DNA of 64,000 nt from Blastomussa wellsi. Lineage: Eukaryota; Cnidaria; Anthozoa; Scleractinia; Plerogyridae. Below, one piece after another: positions 12,801 through 23,596 of this stretch. Positions within the stretch are counted from its first letter, which is position 1, and the number at the start of each line of letters is the position of its first letter. Position numbers and translations under genes: made by a program. The notes below the pieces were generated by a model. It did not search any database. It was given only the letters and a program-made list of their open reading frames with translations, and was not told where the DNA came from. The stretch lies in contig OX393570.1 of the NCBI GenBank assembly GCA_947652115.1, forward strand, positions 8,938,346 through 9,002,345, given 5' to 3'.

Positions 12801-13359
12801 GAAGAAATTGACAGATTTTTTAAAAAAGTTTGCAATAATGTTCCTTTTCTCGATCTGACAAAAATATGCAAAAAACAAAAAAAAACTTTCACCGAGTAGC
12901 TTAAAGTTGTTAGCCTGTACAGGTCAAATATATGGCGTCTTTGACCCCTTTTAATGCTGGCATGGCAACTGAGTTTTCCATTTTGACCTGACTCTACTAA
13001 TTTTTTTTTCCATTTGCACCATCGGCCTTACTGTTATAGAATGTCAAAGGCGGGTATCTTTAAGCTATTTTGAGCCACCATAACTGTGAGCTACAAGAAA
13101 GATTGCTGTACCTTTTTGTGCTTCAATAGTTACCTGGGGCGATTAAGAATTTTTTTCATTACCGTAAACATTGCAATACGGAAGTTCTTCTAACTCTAAT
13201 TAGGAATTGTCCATCCTTTGATTCTTCTTTTCGTTTCTTCCTTTTCAGCTTGGGTTCTTGTCCGATACGGAGCCTAAATGCATCCGTAAAATCCCAAACT
13301 TCACGACTCTGCACGTGTACCTGGACACGTGGCCAATGTTTAACTTGTGCTTTATCTAA
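6834..13359 (+). CDS. Secreted protein of unknown function, 267 aa, seven exons
   Basis: Exons: 6834-6909, 7595-7618, 8604-8687, 9079-9179, 11166-11412, 12174-12334 and 13249-13359. All introns are GT-AG and every phase joins, giving 804 nt with one stop. Exon 1 encodes a signal peptide (hydrophobic FFLFIALFGTLAQA, probable cleavage after AQA) followed by Trp-rich WRWPW. Exon 2 is a 24-nt microexon. Exon 5 encodes the largest conserved-looking block (STAYFTHPRNICGG, LEGTKWVRGGCFPS), and exon 6 continues with RYYWYDIS and LTGFGWVAQG. The mature part has six cysteines, one of them in an NKSC glycosylation-type site, so three disulfides are possible. There is no transmembrane segment and the chain ends in LCFI. 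I recognise no named family. It reads like a compact extracellular domain. The gene looks intact, with its own promoter and a nearby polyadenylation signal. The start is chosen because the ATG opens the signal peptide just after the promoter. Confidence 0.85.
7595..7618 (+). other. 24-nt microexon (exon 2 of the secreted-protein gene)
   Basis: TTTTTTCAG precedes it and CAG/GTAACT follows. It adds eight residues (SPEWEQLS across its borders). Its length is a multiple of three, so exon 1 can also join exon 3 directly in frame. That makes it a candidate for alternative inclusion. Confidence 0.7.
9306..9346. repeat. Dispersed repeat, inverted partner at 55979
   Basis: About 40 bases including GTTGAAAACTTTCAA and ACAGCTTCAATCGCTC match, on the other strand, the segment at 55979-56021. 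It lies in intron 4 of the secreted-protein gene and marks a repeat family present at least twice in the window. Confidence 0.6.
9937..10375. repeat. Foldback MITE in intron 4
   Basis: Inverted arms match from GCTTTAAAAGTGC (9939) with GCACTTTAAAAGC (10361) inwards, through CCCTTCAAATTTGTCCC (10000) with GGGACAAATTTGAAGGG (10266), to GACGTCACATTGTGTACC (10055) with its complement at 10207. No coding capacity. It is a non-autonomous inverted-repeat element lying wholly inside the intron. Confidence 0.75.
10844..11150. repeat. Foldback MITE in intron 4, next to the exon 5 acceptor
   Basis: Arms from AACTTTTAGAT (10844) and ATCTAAAAGTTT (11139) pair inwards through GACGAAATTACAGTCTTTCC and CGTAAAACCGTGAACACC, giving a 307-bp hairpin-forming unit with a short centre. 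Its right end stops 15 bases before the first base of exon 5, so it contributes to or displaces the branch-point region. Confidence 0.8.
12447..13082. repeat. Foldback element in intron 6
   Basis: GGTAAGGTGGCTC near 12450 and TTGAGCCACCAT near 13070 mark the ends. A further GGTAAGGTGGCTC lies at the centre (12786). Arms 12590-12765 and 12810-12975 are close inverted copies (AGGCTAATAACTTTAA with TTAAAGTTGTTAGCCT; CACTACTCGGTGAAA with its complement). No coding frame survives in both arms. Confidence 0.75.
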
Positions 13360-13364
13360 ATAAA
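13359..13364 (+). terminator. Polyadenylation signal AATAAA overlapping the stop
   Basis: AATAAA begins at the last base of the stop codon of the secreted-protein gene. If used, the 3' UTR would be very short. A second AATAAA at 13679-13684 is the alternative, giving a UTR near 330 nt. Confidence 0.5.
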
Positions 13365-14904
13365 CGTACATGCAGACGAGCATGCACTTTAAGAATAGAA
13401 TGCGGGAATAGCTAAAGGGGTTTTCGTTTGATTTATTTTAATTGAATTTTCAAACAAAAAGGTGATAATAATGATTAAGAAGATCATGAAATTACCATCA
13501 ATCATCATTACCATCAAATTCTCAGTACTGATATGTAAAGATATGTATGGGAAATAGTGGGGAGAATTTACATTCAGTTTTTAAACAATTAGTAAAAGTT
13601 AAGGTACAAATGTAACACCAGATGCGTTGTCCTTGATGGACATTTTGTTATCAGACATTATAATTCTGTTCAGTCTGCAATAAAAATCATGTCTTGACTT
13701 AGTCTCGTGTTCTGTTTACTTATGTTTGCCGTGGCTAGAGATAAACGCCCAGTTCTTTCAGACAAAACCACTGAACAGTATAAAGCGAACATACAAACAG
13801 GGGAAAACCCGTAAAATTAAGCATGGCCTTCTACCTTTCTAGCAAACACGTGGAGAAAACATGATTATCCCTTTCACTGCATCCGAATAGACCAGTTTCG
13901 ATATATTAAAATTCTGGTCGTGGTTGAACGCTGCAAACTTAAAAACGAAGAACAACGCCCAGGGATTTACAGTTACCGCGCTTACCTCCTGTGTCGGCGC
14001 ACGCCTCGTATCCAGTAGAATCGCATAGCTCATAGAATTCTCACACTCTGATTGGTTATAGATGTGAGGGTATTTTTCGTGGAATTGCGACTTTGAAAGC
14101 GAGGCTCTGCGAGATATTGCACCGCCTCACGAACCGCCTCAGAAGATTGTTTGTTGATCTTGTGGCATCGCAAGTTATGCTATAAATATGTGTCAATTAA
14201 TGCAAACCAAAGCCATTTTTTTATTCAGAGCGGTGATGTCCAAACTGCACGAACACAGACTCATGAAAACTGCATAAATTTCCGCCAAAAAAAAAGAATA
14301 CTACAACTCTACAAAATAATACTGCCGATAGTTCGATAGTAATGCAGTGTCCTTACAATAAACACAACAAGCTAGAATCCAACGTTCGACATTTTATAAG
14401 GCGAACTAGCTGCAAACTACAGAAAATAACGAAAAACAAAAGATTGTTTTCAAAAATTCGTTTCCAATGAAATATTCTAGACGTTCGAAAAATATATGAC
14501 TTCTACACATTACGTACTGCGTTGGCCCACGCCTCCTTTAAACCTGTACTTGACGTTCGTCATGTTCAAGCAGAGGATTCAGTGCTTTTCGCTTCGGATG
14601 CGTACTGCATGTGTATTTCTTTCAGTGCAACGACCGAAGACGAAGATATTAGCAAGTTCAAATGAAGGTAATGGCTTTGCCTTTTGCTGATAATACGGAA
14701 ACTTGTATTAGGATCGTTCTGTAAAATACCGTCATTGTCTTTAAATGGTTTAAAACTTGTGTGAACCGTTAGGAAACGAAGGTTTGTCAAGGACGAGAAG
14801 CAAATGAAGTTTTTTCTGATCAATTTTATTCCGATTCGCTGGCTCCTGACAGTTTGAAATCGCTTCTCGGCGAGCGCGCGTTTTGCAACAATGGCCGAAC
14901 CTAT
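13365..14904. other. Intergenic, no gene seen
   Basis: 3' flank of the secreted-protein gene. Contains an ATCATTACCATCA-like local repeat at 13495-13515 and only short frames without domain signatures. Confidence 0.4.
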
Positions 14905-15225
14905 ACTAGAGACGAATTATCCGACGACGAATTTATAGTGGGAGACGATTTATCCGCCTAAGACGGATGAACCGTCTAGTTATAAATCCGGAGTTCAGAC
15001 GAATTGTGTGGCCAAATTCGTCTTCGGCTGATTTGTCTGTCAGCACGTCTTGAAGACGTGCTGACAGACGAATCAGCGAAGCTAGACGAATTTGGCCACA
15101 TAATTCTTCTCAACACCCAATTTATGCTTAGACGATTTACCCTCTCAGGCAGACGAATTACCCGTCTCATACGGCTTATTTGTCTCAGACAGATGATTCA
15201 TCTCTACTATAAATTCGGCCAATAT
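14905..15225. repeat. Foldback element with a near-perfect central hairpin
   Basis: Centre 15007-15099 is a strong inverted repeat: TGTGGCCAAATTCGTC pairs with the complement at 15085-15099, and the core CAGCACGTCTTGAAGACGTGCTG is a perfect 23-base palindrome. Outer parts carry repeated AGACGA and GACGAATT motifs on both sides. The central part could form a very stable stem. No coding content. Confidence 0.75.
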
Positions 15226-15689
15226 AAATCTGTACACAAATATCGTTGACCGCACATCGAGGCCAATGGCACACAGCAGTCAAACGCAAAAATCCAGCGT
15301 CACTGCCGGTTTTCACCACCTCGAACTGTCCAATAGGTTAACACGAAAATGTGCAGACTTTTCCAGGAAAACGTTAAAGAAATAGCAACGTGAAAGAAAA
15401 TTCAAGCTGGGGAACTCAGTAGAGAACAATTACCAGATTTCTCACCCACACGGCGTATAAAGCGACCGCCTTAGCTTTTGGCTTGAAAGCGAAAAGTTTC
15501 AGAAATTTTAACAGTTTGTATGGGGCAGTTTTGGCGGGAACTGCGCACGCGCGCAGCCTGCGTTTGATCGCTGTGAAGGCCATTGGCACATGCTGGAACC
15601 GGACGAACATGCTCAACATTGACACAAACAAGGATTGAACAATTTTCTGACGTTTCTTGATCCCAGGAAATAAGTGATGTCTCGACTGG
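15226..15689. other. No gene seen
   Basis: Spacer between the foldback and the L1-type element. Reading frames are short and lack any signature. Confidence 0.35.
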
Positions 15690-15773
15690 TCATATAGACT
15701 GGGTAGGATGGCGGCTAGGTAAGACGTGTACTTGAGCGCTCCTTATAAGTGATCCAGGTAAACTTGAAATTTC

Positions 15774-16636
15774 ATGTCGGTGAAAAGAAAAGATAGACCG
15801 ACATCGTTGTCTGACAGTGCACCTTCGCCTGAAGAGAAAAGATCCTGTCGTGAAAACAGCTTTAGGGTGTCAAGAGAAATGAATGTTGATAATCCCGAGA
15901 CGCCCTCAGCGGTCGAAATGCTCGCCAAGAAAATGGACACCGTTCTGATAAAGCTTAAAAAGCTCGATAAAATCGAAAGCAGACTAGATAACCTGTTCAA
16001 CGCTGTGTCTAACATAGAAGAGACTGTGTTCAGCCTTGACAAGGAGGTTCATGACCTGAAGGAGAAAGTTAATAAAACCAAGAAGACAGTAGAGGAACTC
16101 GAAGAGAGCGTGGACTTCAACGACGATGTAAAAGCTGCCCAAACCTCAATAGAATACCTGAAAAAACAATTGCTATATCAAGAGCACTACAGCAGAAGAG
16201 AGAATCTAATGTTTATGGGCATTGCAGAACAGAACGCTACAGTTCAAGGAACAAGGAAACAAGGAACAAGGAAACGAGGAACAAGGAAACAAGGAACAAG
16301 GAAATCGCAAGGAACTCGAGGCAGAGAACACGAAAGAGATTGTCTACAAGTTCATGGAGGGCGAACTTCAGATCCGCAATCCACGGGACAAAATTGAATT
16401 TTAAAGAATTCATCGAGTAGGAAAGCCGAAAGTTGATGGTCCTCGGCCAATTATTGCAAGATTTTTACGATACGCCGATCGTGAAATGGTTCTCCTGCAG
16501 GCAAGGAAAACTTTGAAGGACAAAGATTTAAGTGTATTTGAAGACATTCCAAAAGAACTTTATAAACTGAGAAAAGCTCAGAAGGAAAAATTAAAGATGC
16601 TAAGGACAGAGGCTACAATGTTTACTTTAGTAAGAA
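15774..16636 (+). pseudogene. L1-type ORF1 (RNA-binding coiled-coil protein), broken
   Basis: Starts at ATG 15774. A polar N-terminus is followed by a long heptad-like coiled coil (LDKIESRLDNLF, KEKVNKTKKTVEELEES). The conserved YSRRENLMFMGI block near 16190-16220 begins the RRM/CTD region typical of L1 ORF1p. At 16246-16305 a 15-bp unit CAAGGAACAAGGAAA is present four times, and the frame changes near there. The C-terminal half continues in another frame with KFMEGEL, a stop near 16402, then RIHRVGKPK, RPIIARF and EDIPKEL. The family binds LINE RNA as trimers. This copy is disrupted. Confidence 0.8.
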
Positions 16637-17133
16637 ATTAGCAGACAAACTCTATGTAAATGGAAAGTTTATCCCACGTAACAAACCGCTCTAAACATTT
16701 GTTTATTATCTTGTATTTTATATTTTTCTCGATTAACTGTAAAAATTGCATATGTTAATCACTTTTTCTTTTCCAAAACGCATAAATTACTGAACATCAC
16801 AAATACCTAAGTTTAACACGTATATTTACCATCATAATGAAGGAGTGCAATGTCAGGAATGTAATTCCCAGGAGGTGTAATGACGTCCTTACAACTCGCT
16901 TTGGGGCAGCTGGTAAGTAGGATATATTCAGTCTCTTCTGTCTGTTTGTATTGTATTTATGTGTTTGTTAAATTAACTTTTTGTCTTAATAATTGCACTA
17001 TACCACAGAACAGTCATTAGCTAATTACGAAAGCCAATAGGTGCGAACGATTTTTCTTTCTTGTCGTTCATATTTTCCAAAGCAATGTATTCATTAAAGC
17101 AAAAACTACAACCAAACAATAGGGGAAGTCAAT

Positions 17134-17690
17134 TTTAAGATTGTGTCACTAAATGCTGGAGGAATTAGAGACCTCCACAAACGTAAATCCATATTCAAGT
17201 GGATCGAAAAACTTGAGAAAACGGATATAACGTTTCTTCAAGAAACGTATAGCACTGCAGAAATATTTAACGGTTGGAAATTCCAATGACACGGAGAAAT
17301 GATTAATAGTCACGACTCCAACCATAGCAGAGGTGCGCTTGTTCTCATTAATAAGCAGCTACAGTACGAATTAAAAAACACCGCAACAGACGATAAAGGC
17401 CGATATATATTATTAGAAATGACGATTCAAGACTCTTTATTCCTCTTGCTCAATCTATATGCCCCTACAAAACTCAACGAACAAGCAGCCTTTTTTCAAG
17501 AAATTTTTTGTCCGTAATTCAGTCTACCACTTTCGACACAGAATGTAAGATCTTTATAGGCAGTGATATCAATGTTCATCTTGATGCTAACCTCGATAAT
17601 TCTGGAGGCAAAATTGACACTAAGTCAACTGTTAAAAACATTCAAGACATTATCGTTGAGTATAACCTCAAGTCTTCTGGATGACGATAC
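17134..17690 (+). pseudogene. LINE ORF2 endonuclease (APE-type) domain, broken
   Basis: Signature motifs of exonuclease-endonuclease-phosphatase domains appear in order: SLNAGGIRD, TFLQETY, the NGWKF block, ALVLINK, LLNLYAP, and IGSDINVHLDA. A TGA at 17287 and further frame changes interrupt it. In intact elements the domain nicks target DNA to prime reverse transcription. Here it is a relic. Confidence 0.8.
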
Positions 17691-18089
17691 TTACATACAA
17701 CTAGTTAATTCTGAATATCCAAAATGGATTTCCGAATTTTCCTTAGTTAACGACAAAAGATTATTGTCGGATTTGATTAAGTACAAGATTAGACAAACCA
17801 CTATCGAATACAGCAAAATAATAGCCAAGAAGCGAAATGCGCAACTACAGAAATCTTAAAACAATCCGAGCAACTCTGCAATAACAATCCATCTGAAGAA
17901 AATGTTACGAAGCTAGAGGAAGCCAGAAGTGAGTATAAAGCATTCTATGATTACATCATTGAAGGTAAAATAATAGGATCAAGAGCAAAGTGGTACGAAC
18001 AAGGAGAGAAAAATAAATCTGGAGACCAATAAAACTAGGAAAACATCAATTCGCCGTCATCAATTTAAATAAAACTTTGAACAGTTGAC

Positions 18090-19415
18090 AATGGGGAAAT
18101 TTAACAGTATTTGGCAAGATTCAAATCATTAAAACGTTCGCAATGCCAAAACTCATGTTTAATTTTATATGGAAAGGAAAAGATAAAATTAAACGCCTTG
18201 CTCTGATCAGCGCATATAAAGACGGTGGACTGAAAATGCCTCAACTGGAATCTGCAATCAAAACCCAGAGAATCATGTGTCTTAAGAAGTATACTGAGGA
18301 TTATTATAGAACATGGTAACTTATTCTCTCACGACGTCTTGAAGATTTCGGTGGTGAAATCCTCCTTCATTGTAACTATAATGTTGCTGACTTACCAAAA
18401 CATCTTCCAAAATTTTATCGCGAGTGTTTTGGAACGTGGTTCACGGCCAACACTCACCCGACATCCTCGCCAGAGCATATTATGAATCAAATACTTTGGA
18501 ATAATCAAAATCTGCGTATCGATGGTAAACCTCAGTTTTGTAAAAAGTCTTATATGGCCGGAATGATTAAAATAAAGGACATTCTTCTCCCAGACGGAAA
18601 ACTAAAACCTTGGGATTTCTTTATAGAAAGGGGCCTTAATTCGAATAATTATTTTTTGATATTCGGTTTATCAAGAACACTTCCTGATTCATGGAGAGCC
18701 TTGATAAATTCGGAAAATCCACGTTCAAATCAACGACAAGAGCAAACCACCTCGAATTTGAATTCGGATTTAACGCAGTGTATTTTGCATGCCAAGTATG
18801 AAGACATCAACCTAAAAAAACTTACTAGTGAAACATTGTACTGGATTCTCGTAGAAGAGATACGTGTATATCCAACTGCAAGATTAAAATATTCTTCATT
18901 ATTTAATGATCACGAACTTGACTGGAATCAGATCTATATAATTCCACACAAACTTACCTTAGACATAAGAACAAGAATGTTTCAATTCAAATTGCTCAAT
19001 CGTATTGTATATACTAATAAATTGTTAAATAAAATAAAGTTAGCGGACACCTCGTTATGCACGTGCACGTTTTCAGTGTGGGGAGTTCGAAGAATCCCAA
19101 CAGCATCTGTGTTTACACTGTCAATACAGCAAAGACTTCTGGATGCAAACTATCACTTGGTTGAATGGATTTAATATTGGAATTGCTGGGTTAAAGGATA
19201 TTAAAATCATGCTAGGTTACACCAAAGAAATATTACAATGGACACTTCTTAATCACATTCTCATTGTGGGTAAGCAAGTAATTTATTTAAGTAGGCTTAG
19301 AAATACAAAACCACTTTTACCTCTATTAATAGCTAAACTAAAATACATTGAACGGATTGAATATCTAATTTATAAGAGGCGCGGTATTTTCATCTACGGA
19401 AGTGGGATATTTTAA
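18090..19415 (+). pseudogene. LINE ORF2 C-terminal region after the deleted RT
   Basis: Begins with the post-RT block (FGKIQIIKTFAMPKLMFN, FIWKGKDKIK, KDGGLKMPQLE). A stop near 18317 is followed by a long open part from about 18482 (KSYMAGMIKIKDILLPDG, WALINS-like WRALINSEN, IPHKLTLDIRTRMFQFKLLNRI) and, after a frame change near 19075, by the terminal block to 19415 (LNHILIVGKQVIYLSR, PLLIAKLKYIERIEYL). This order is typical of L1/Tx1 ORF2 C-termini. Confidence 0.75.
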
Positions 19416-19845
19416 AGCTTTCTTGATTCAACCAGGTGATACAATAATTACACAATTGTTGATGTAAACAATCAGGTAACCCAGCCAATGATGATAAACG
19501 CGTTTGTTTTTTCTCTGTTCTTCTTTTTCCTCTCTTTTCTTTCTCTTTGTTTTTCAATTAAGTGTACCTAATCACCTTTTTAATTTTGGCAAGTAATTAG
19601 CCCTATCGGTTGCGAAAGTAGTATCATTGTAAATAGCTTAGTGTAATAACAGATTGGTAACAGGCGCAGTAATATAATATAATATAGTATTTAAGTAGTG
19701 TAAGTATATTGTAAGTATTGCATTGTAATTGTTGTATTGTAATTTTTGTACAGTATAGTGTAATTGTAATAGGCGCAGTAATCATGTGTAATAACGTGTT
19801 TCAGTGTTAGTAATAAAGATGCAAAGATGAAAACAAAAATGGTTA

Positions 19846-20639
19846 CAAAATATTTATCCCATTCCCAGTTTTGACATTTTTTCCCACTTCCAAGTGACCA
19901 AATCCCAGTCCCTGTGATTTATATTCCATTTTCCCAGTGCAAAAACAGGCCAATCCCAGTTCCCATTTAACCCTTCAGGACCCTCTCAAAAAGTTAACAA
20001 TGAGGTACTTTTGGCCTCTTTTGAAGTTGCCATGGCTACACATTTTAAAACCGTAATCACCGAAACTTGTTCATTGGTTGATTGTTAACAAATCTATAAA
20101 AAGTTCTTCCCTAACATAACAGGTGTAGCTTTGATTGAATGCCAAAGATATAGGGTGATGGGAATGTTCAAACTAGTAATTATTAAACCCCTTATTTAAA
20201 TTTGTTTAATTTAAGAAAGTGTGGGCTTTTAGGAAGGTGAATAACTCAACAGCGTGCATACGATTCACAATATTATTAATATAACAAAAACGGGGAATAT
20301 ATGCAATTCTCAGTAGCATAATACAAAAGGCTAGCCAAGTACATTGTTCAAGTTCTTATCTGTAGAACCTGTGGTAAAACAATTCCTTCGCTCTCTCTCG
20401 CTCGTTCGTTCCTTCATTTGTTGTTATTTTTTTTTTCTTAATTTCCTTTTTATTCTTCACTTTCATTCCATACATTATTTTAGAAAACTAAGTAATAAAA
20501 CTTTTCAAGTCAGTAAAATCGTCTTCTTTTTAGCAGACACGAAATAAAACTTTAAAGGACTGCGAACGATAATGCTGGTAACTTACGTAGGATCTGCAAA
20601 AGACTTCATCAGCCAAAATTGAAACAAACAGAAACTGCA
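19846..20639. other. Low-complexity and repeat-like spacer
   Basis: 19846-19995 contains several variants of ATCCCAGTTCC and TTCCCAGT, probably a dispersed repeat. 20385-20460 is T/C-rich (CGCTCTCTCTCGCTCG). No gene recognised. Confidence 0.4.
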
Positions 20640-21025
20640 ACTGTAACATACACAAAACTGCAAGGCTGATACTACGTAAAAATTGACTTTGCGAGATATC
20701 ATCATGACCGAAACCGATAAAGCAGGGGCTGTAACCGTGGACAGCTGTTTCGCCATAACTGGGGATCGTCAGCACGGTGGACAGATAAATGGAACCAACG
20801 CGAACGTAAACGCCAACCCGGGCAAATAAAATGACCCGTTCACTTTATCAAGTTTCGTACTTTGAACTTACTTGCCTCCCGAATCCACCGTGCTGACGAG
20901 TCCCAGTTAGGGCGAAAAAGCTGTCCACGGTCCACCATGCTTTATCGGTTTCGGTCATGTTGGTGTCCAGCAAAGTCAATTTTTACGTAGTATCAGCCTT
21001 GCAGTTTTGTGCATGTTCTTTTTAG
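20640..21025. repeat. Imperfect palindrome directly upstream of the Ig-like exon
   Basis: Left arm about 20645-20780 and right arm about 20880-21015 are inverted copies: ACACAAAACTGCAAGGCTGA with its complement near 20996, ACGTAAAAATTGACTTTG with its complement at 20973, CCGAAACCGATAAAGCA with its complement near 20938, and CGTCAGCACGGTGGA with its complement near 20884. The right arm ends with the splice acceptor of the next exon. The left arm, read on the minus strand, also leads into a TTACAG acceptor-like site. Confidence 0.75.
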
Positions 21026-21404
21026 CGGCTTCAGTAACCTGGACAACTCCACCAGCAGCCTGGACTCAGACGAACCCAAATGACATCAGGACTGTCAATG
21101 TTCCAGTGTTAAAAGGAACTACTCAGGTGCCTCTGAGGTGGAACTACAAAATGTCAACTGGCTTAGTTGTTAGGGCGATCGAATTTTCTGTTCGTCTGTA
21201 TGGAATACATTTCACAGATGTAATTGGGACTTTGAACTATCGTGACGATGGCTCTTCCTTTGTTAAAATGTATGATAGATATGATTATCAAACACGTTTT
21301 AAAATCAGCCCAAGTGAGGTGGCCACGTTAATAGCAAACAATGCCACTGAACGAGAATACAGGGAATGGCGAATGGGCATATAAAATACACGTCAATATT
21401 ACAG
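21026..21404 (+). pseudogene. Ig-like domain exon with a one-base frameshift
   Basis: The acceptor TTTTTAG precedes 21026 and the donor ACAG/GTAAGA follows 21404. The frame encodes an Ig-like beta-sandwich of the cysteine-free sort seen in cnidarian surface proteins: SVTWTTPPAAWTQ, VPLRWNYKMS (strand with the core Trp), FSVRLYGI, RFKISPSEVATLIANNATE. After ERE the frame runs to a stop at 21384, whereas skipping one base near 21355 continues as GNGEWAYKIHVNIT up to the donor. With that shift the exon becomes phase 1-1, as Ig exons usually are. So either the copy is broken by one extra base or there is a sequencing error. The other exons were not found. Confidence 0.6.
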
Positions 21405-22479
21405 GTAAGAATTTAGTAAATATATGTACATTTCATGATTTAAGTCACTCGGCTTACAAATTTCACGAATTAAAGTTCTAGCTTTCCTTTACTTAAAGTG
21501 GCAGAGTTAATCTTAGTTTTACACAGAGTACTGATGTGAGCTGGCTCGCATCATAACCGGCTAATTTTCACATGACCTAAACGATAAAGTAGGTGTTCTT
21601 TAGAGGCTAAATTGGAGCCCAATGTAAATCATGCCTTAATTATTAGAGCGAGTTTCAACTGAGTGTCTGAAGACCAAAACCAAAACCAAAGTAATTTCTT
21701 TGGCCAATCACAAAGGACACAGACAAATTAATCCAGCGAACCAATCAAAACTCGAAGTAATTATACGTAGCCGACACAAAGCGCGGGAAAACATGCGCGC
21801 GAGGGTCACGATTGGTTTTGATATACTGCTGATTGGAGCGAAGTTAAGAAAACTAAAAGCAAAAACATAATTACTTTCAACACTGCCGCTATATGCACAA
21901 CGTAACATATTTAAGACATTATTACCTCGTGCCTCATTGAGTGTGAAAACGCACTTAATCAACCTCCCCTTGCTTCTCTTAAAATAAAGACAACAACAAC
22001 TTTGTGTGGCTGAAAATGGGGAAGTGGGTGACAAAGTGCTCAGATAATATTCTAGCTCCATGAACCCCTGGAGTGTCAAGAAAACAAAACCTACAGCCCA
22101 AGGAGATGAAGACAGTGGATGGAGAGAAGGGAGTAGGCCTTCACTCAGGGCCACTGTAAACATTTCTGGGTAGAGAGGAGGGAGTGGGCCTCCTCTCCGA
22201 CTGGAGGGAGTGGAGGGAGTGGGGCCTCCGAAAATCGAGTCTATGGGGGCAAGAGTGTGAGGAGAGGAGCATTCCCCCATTGACGAGCCACTGGAAAAAA
22301 CAAGTTAGTCCAAGCATAATAATATGCAATATATTGAGGAAGTTTACTCGATATCAAGAGATATCACGAGATGGGTCTACAAGGAGGGGGAGGGGGGATT
22401 GGACTAAAGAGTACATTTTATCAACGCTGCTGGTAACATATAAAGGTATAAACTTCCCAAAACAAAAGGCATTTATGTC
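21405..22479. other. No gene seen; purine-rich patch
   Basis: 22125-22270 is rich in GGAGGGAGTGG-type repeats and opens an artefactual frame on the minus strand. The rest shows no coding signature. It may contain introns of the Ig-like gene. Confidence 0.4.
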
Positions 22480-23349
22480 ACTTTGAATAACGGGCCGACC
22501 AACTTTTTACAACTAGCTTTTGGGGGACCTGTGCCACAACTGAGGGTGGGGTTTTTATGTACCTTTCAAAACAGTCGGATGACCAACGACCCAGAACTTT
22601 AGCACGCAACATTGATTGGATATAGTTCCTGTCAGAGAATGCTGATCCCTGGCTGGCCAAGATGTTGAGATGGTAGCCATTTTCATTGAAACCATCTTCT
22701 TTTGGAAAAATCCCCCATAACCTAGGGAGCCAGACGCACCTGTAAACAAGGAGAGGGTGTCTGAGTTTTCCCACAAAGGGGATAGGAATAGTCCTATATT
22801 ATTCCACTGGTCAATGAATATCTTCCACATTTCGATATCCTTGTAGAAACCTGTGGTTAGTTTTATATGATGGTGGGGTTTCTTGAAGCCTCTGGTAAGG
22901 TAAATTATTCGTTGTAGGAAGGGGCGCCTTGGAGCAATTACCTTGCAAGCAAAATTAAGGGTATCTATCAGTGACTGAAGTTCTTGCAGTGTTTTTGACC
23001 GCCGAGATTGAAAGGTGGAGGGAGCAGACTTGATCCTCTATACCTTATCCTCGGGTAGCCTTGCCTCCTCTAGTATGATACCCATGAACTGAATACTTTG
23101 AGAGGGCCTCTCTGTTTTGGATGTGGAGATAGGAATATTCAAATTCTTGAAGGTCAAGATCATACTTGACAGACTTGCCCGGCAAAGTGAATCCAGCGGA
23201 GGGGTAGGGAAGGGTGGTTCCACTATGAGGAAATCATCTAAAATGTGGCCGACAAAGGAAATGGAGCATTTGTTTAGTAAAATCCACTCAACGGCATCAG
23301 ACAATTGGTTGAAAATGTACGGGACAGAGCGAAGCCCAAATGGGAGCAC
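22480..23349 (-). mobile_element. DIRS-like retroelement relic: RT and RNase H
   Basis: On the minus strand the polymerase part has LPFGLRSVPYIFNQLSDAVE followed by the catalytic-box region with HILDDFL (the YLDD-type motif in which the expected first Tyr is Ile), SKTERPSQSIQFMGI and LPEDKV. It continues in other frames with TLQELQSLIDTLNFACK, APRRPFLQRIIYLTRG and an RNase H start LFTGASGSLGYGGFF, where the usual first Asp is Thr. This order (LPFGL...LDD...RLP..K...FACK.V.PGR.FL...RNase H) is typical of DIRS/Ngaro-type elements. Frameshifts and missing ends show it is dead. Confidence 0.7.
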
Positions 23350-23596
23350 CTTGTCGAAATTATAGGCACCTTAAGCAACAGACTTTTTCGTTGACGACGC
23401 TTCGACGTGACGACCGATAAGAAACTGGGGATAGAACGGCTTTAGGTCGCGGTCGCGACAACGAGTTACCATCCTTAAACAAACCGCGCGAAAACGGGAC
23501 GCCGCGCCGAACTTCGCAAATTTGGCGGTAAATCTATACATGTAATAAAGCTTTCGATTCCTTTGCCTGTACGGCATTCAGCAAGGTTATGGCGAG

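Larger units (their letters stand above)
15690..19845 (+). mobile_element. L1-clade (L1/Tx1-like) LINE, internally deleted and decayed
   Basis: Parts occur in canonical order on one strand: a short 5' UTR with GGATGGCGGCTAGG, a coiled-coil ORF1, an AP-endonuclease domain, the linker before the RT (WYEQGEKN), then directly the post-RT region (GKIQIIKTFAMPK, ALISAYKDGGLKMPQ), a C-terminal domain, and a 3' UTR ending in AATAAAGATGCAAAG and A-rich sequence. The polymerase core that should lie between about 18010 and 18090 is absent, so roughly 1.2-1.5 kb has been deleted. Frameshifts and stops break every ORF. About 4.1 kb remain. It cannot move on its own. Confidence 0.85.

Noticed and set aside
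21708..22280. 190-codon minus-strand frame with Ser/Pro-rich start
   Set aside because: Its open nature comes from a GGAGGGAGTGG-rich patch on the other strand. No homology or splice structure.
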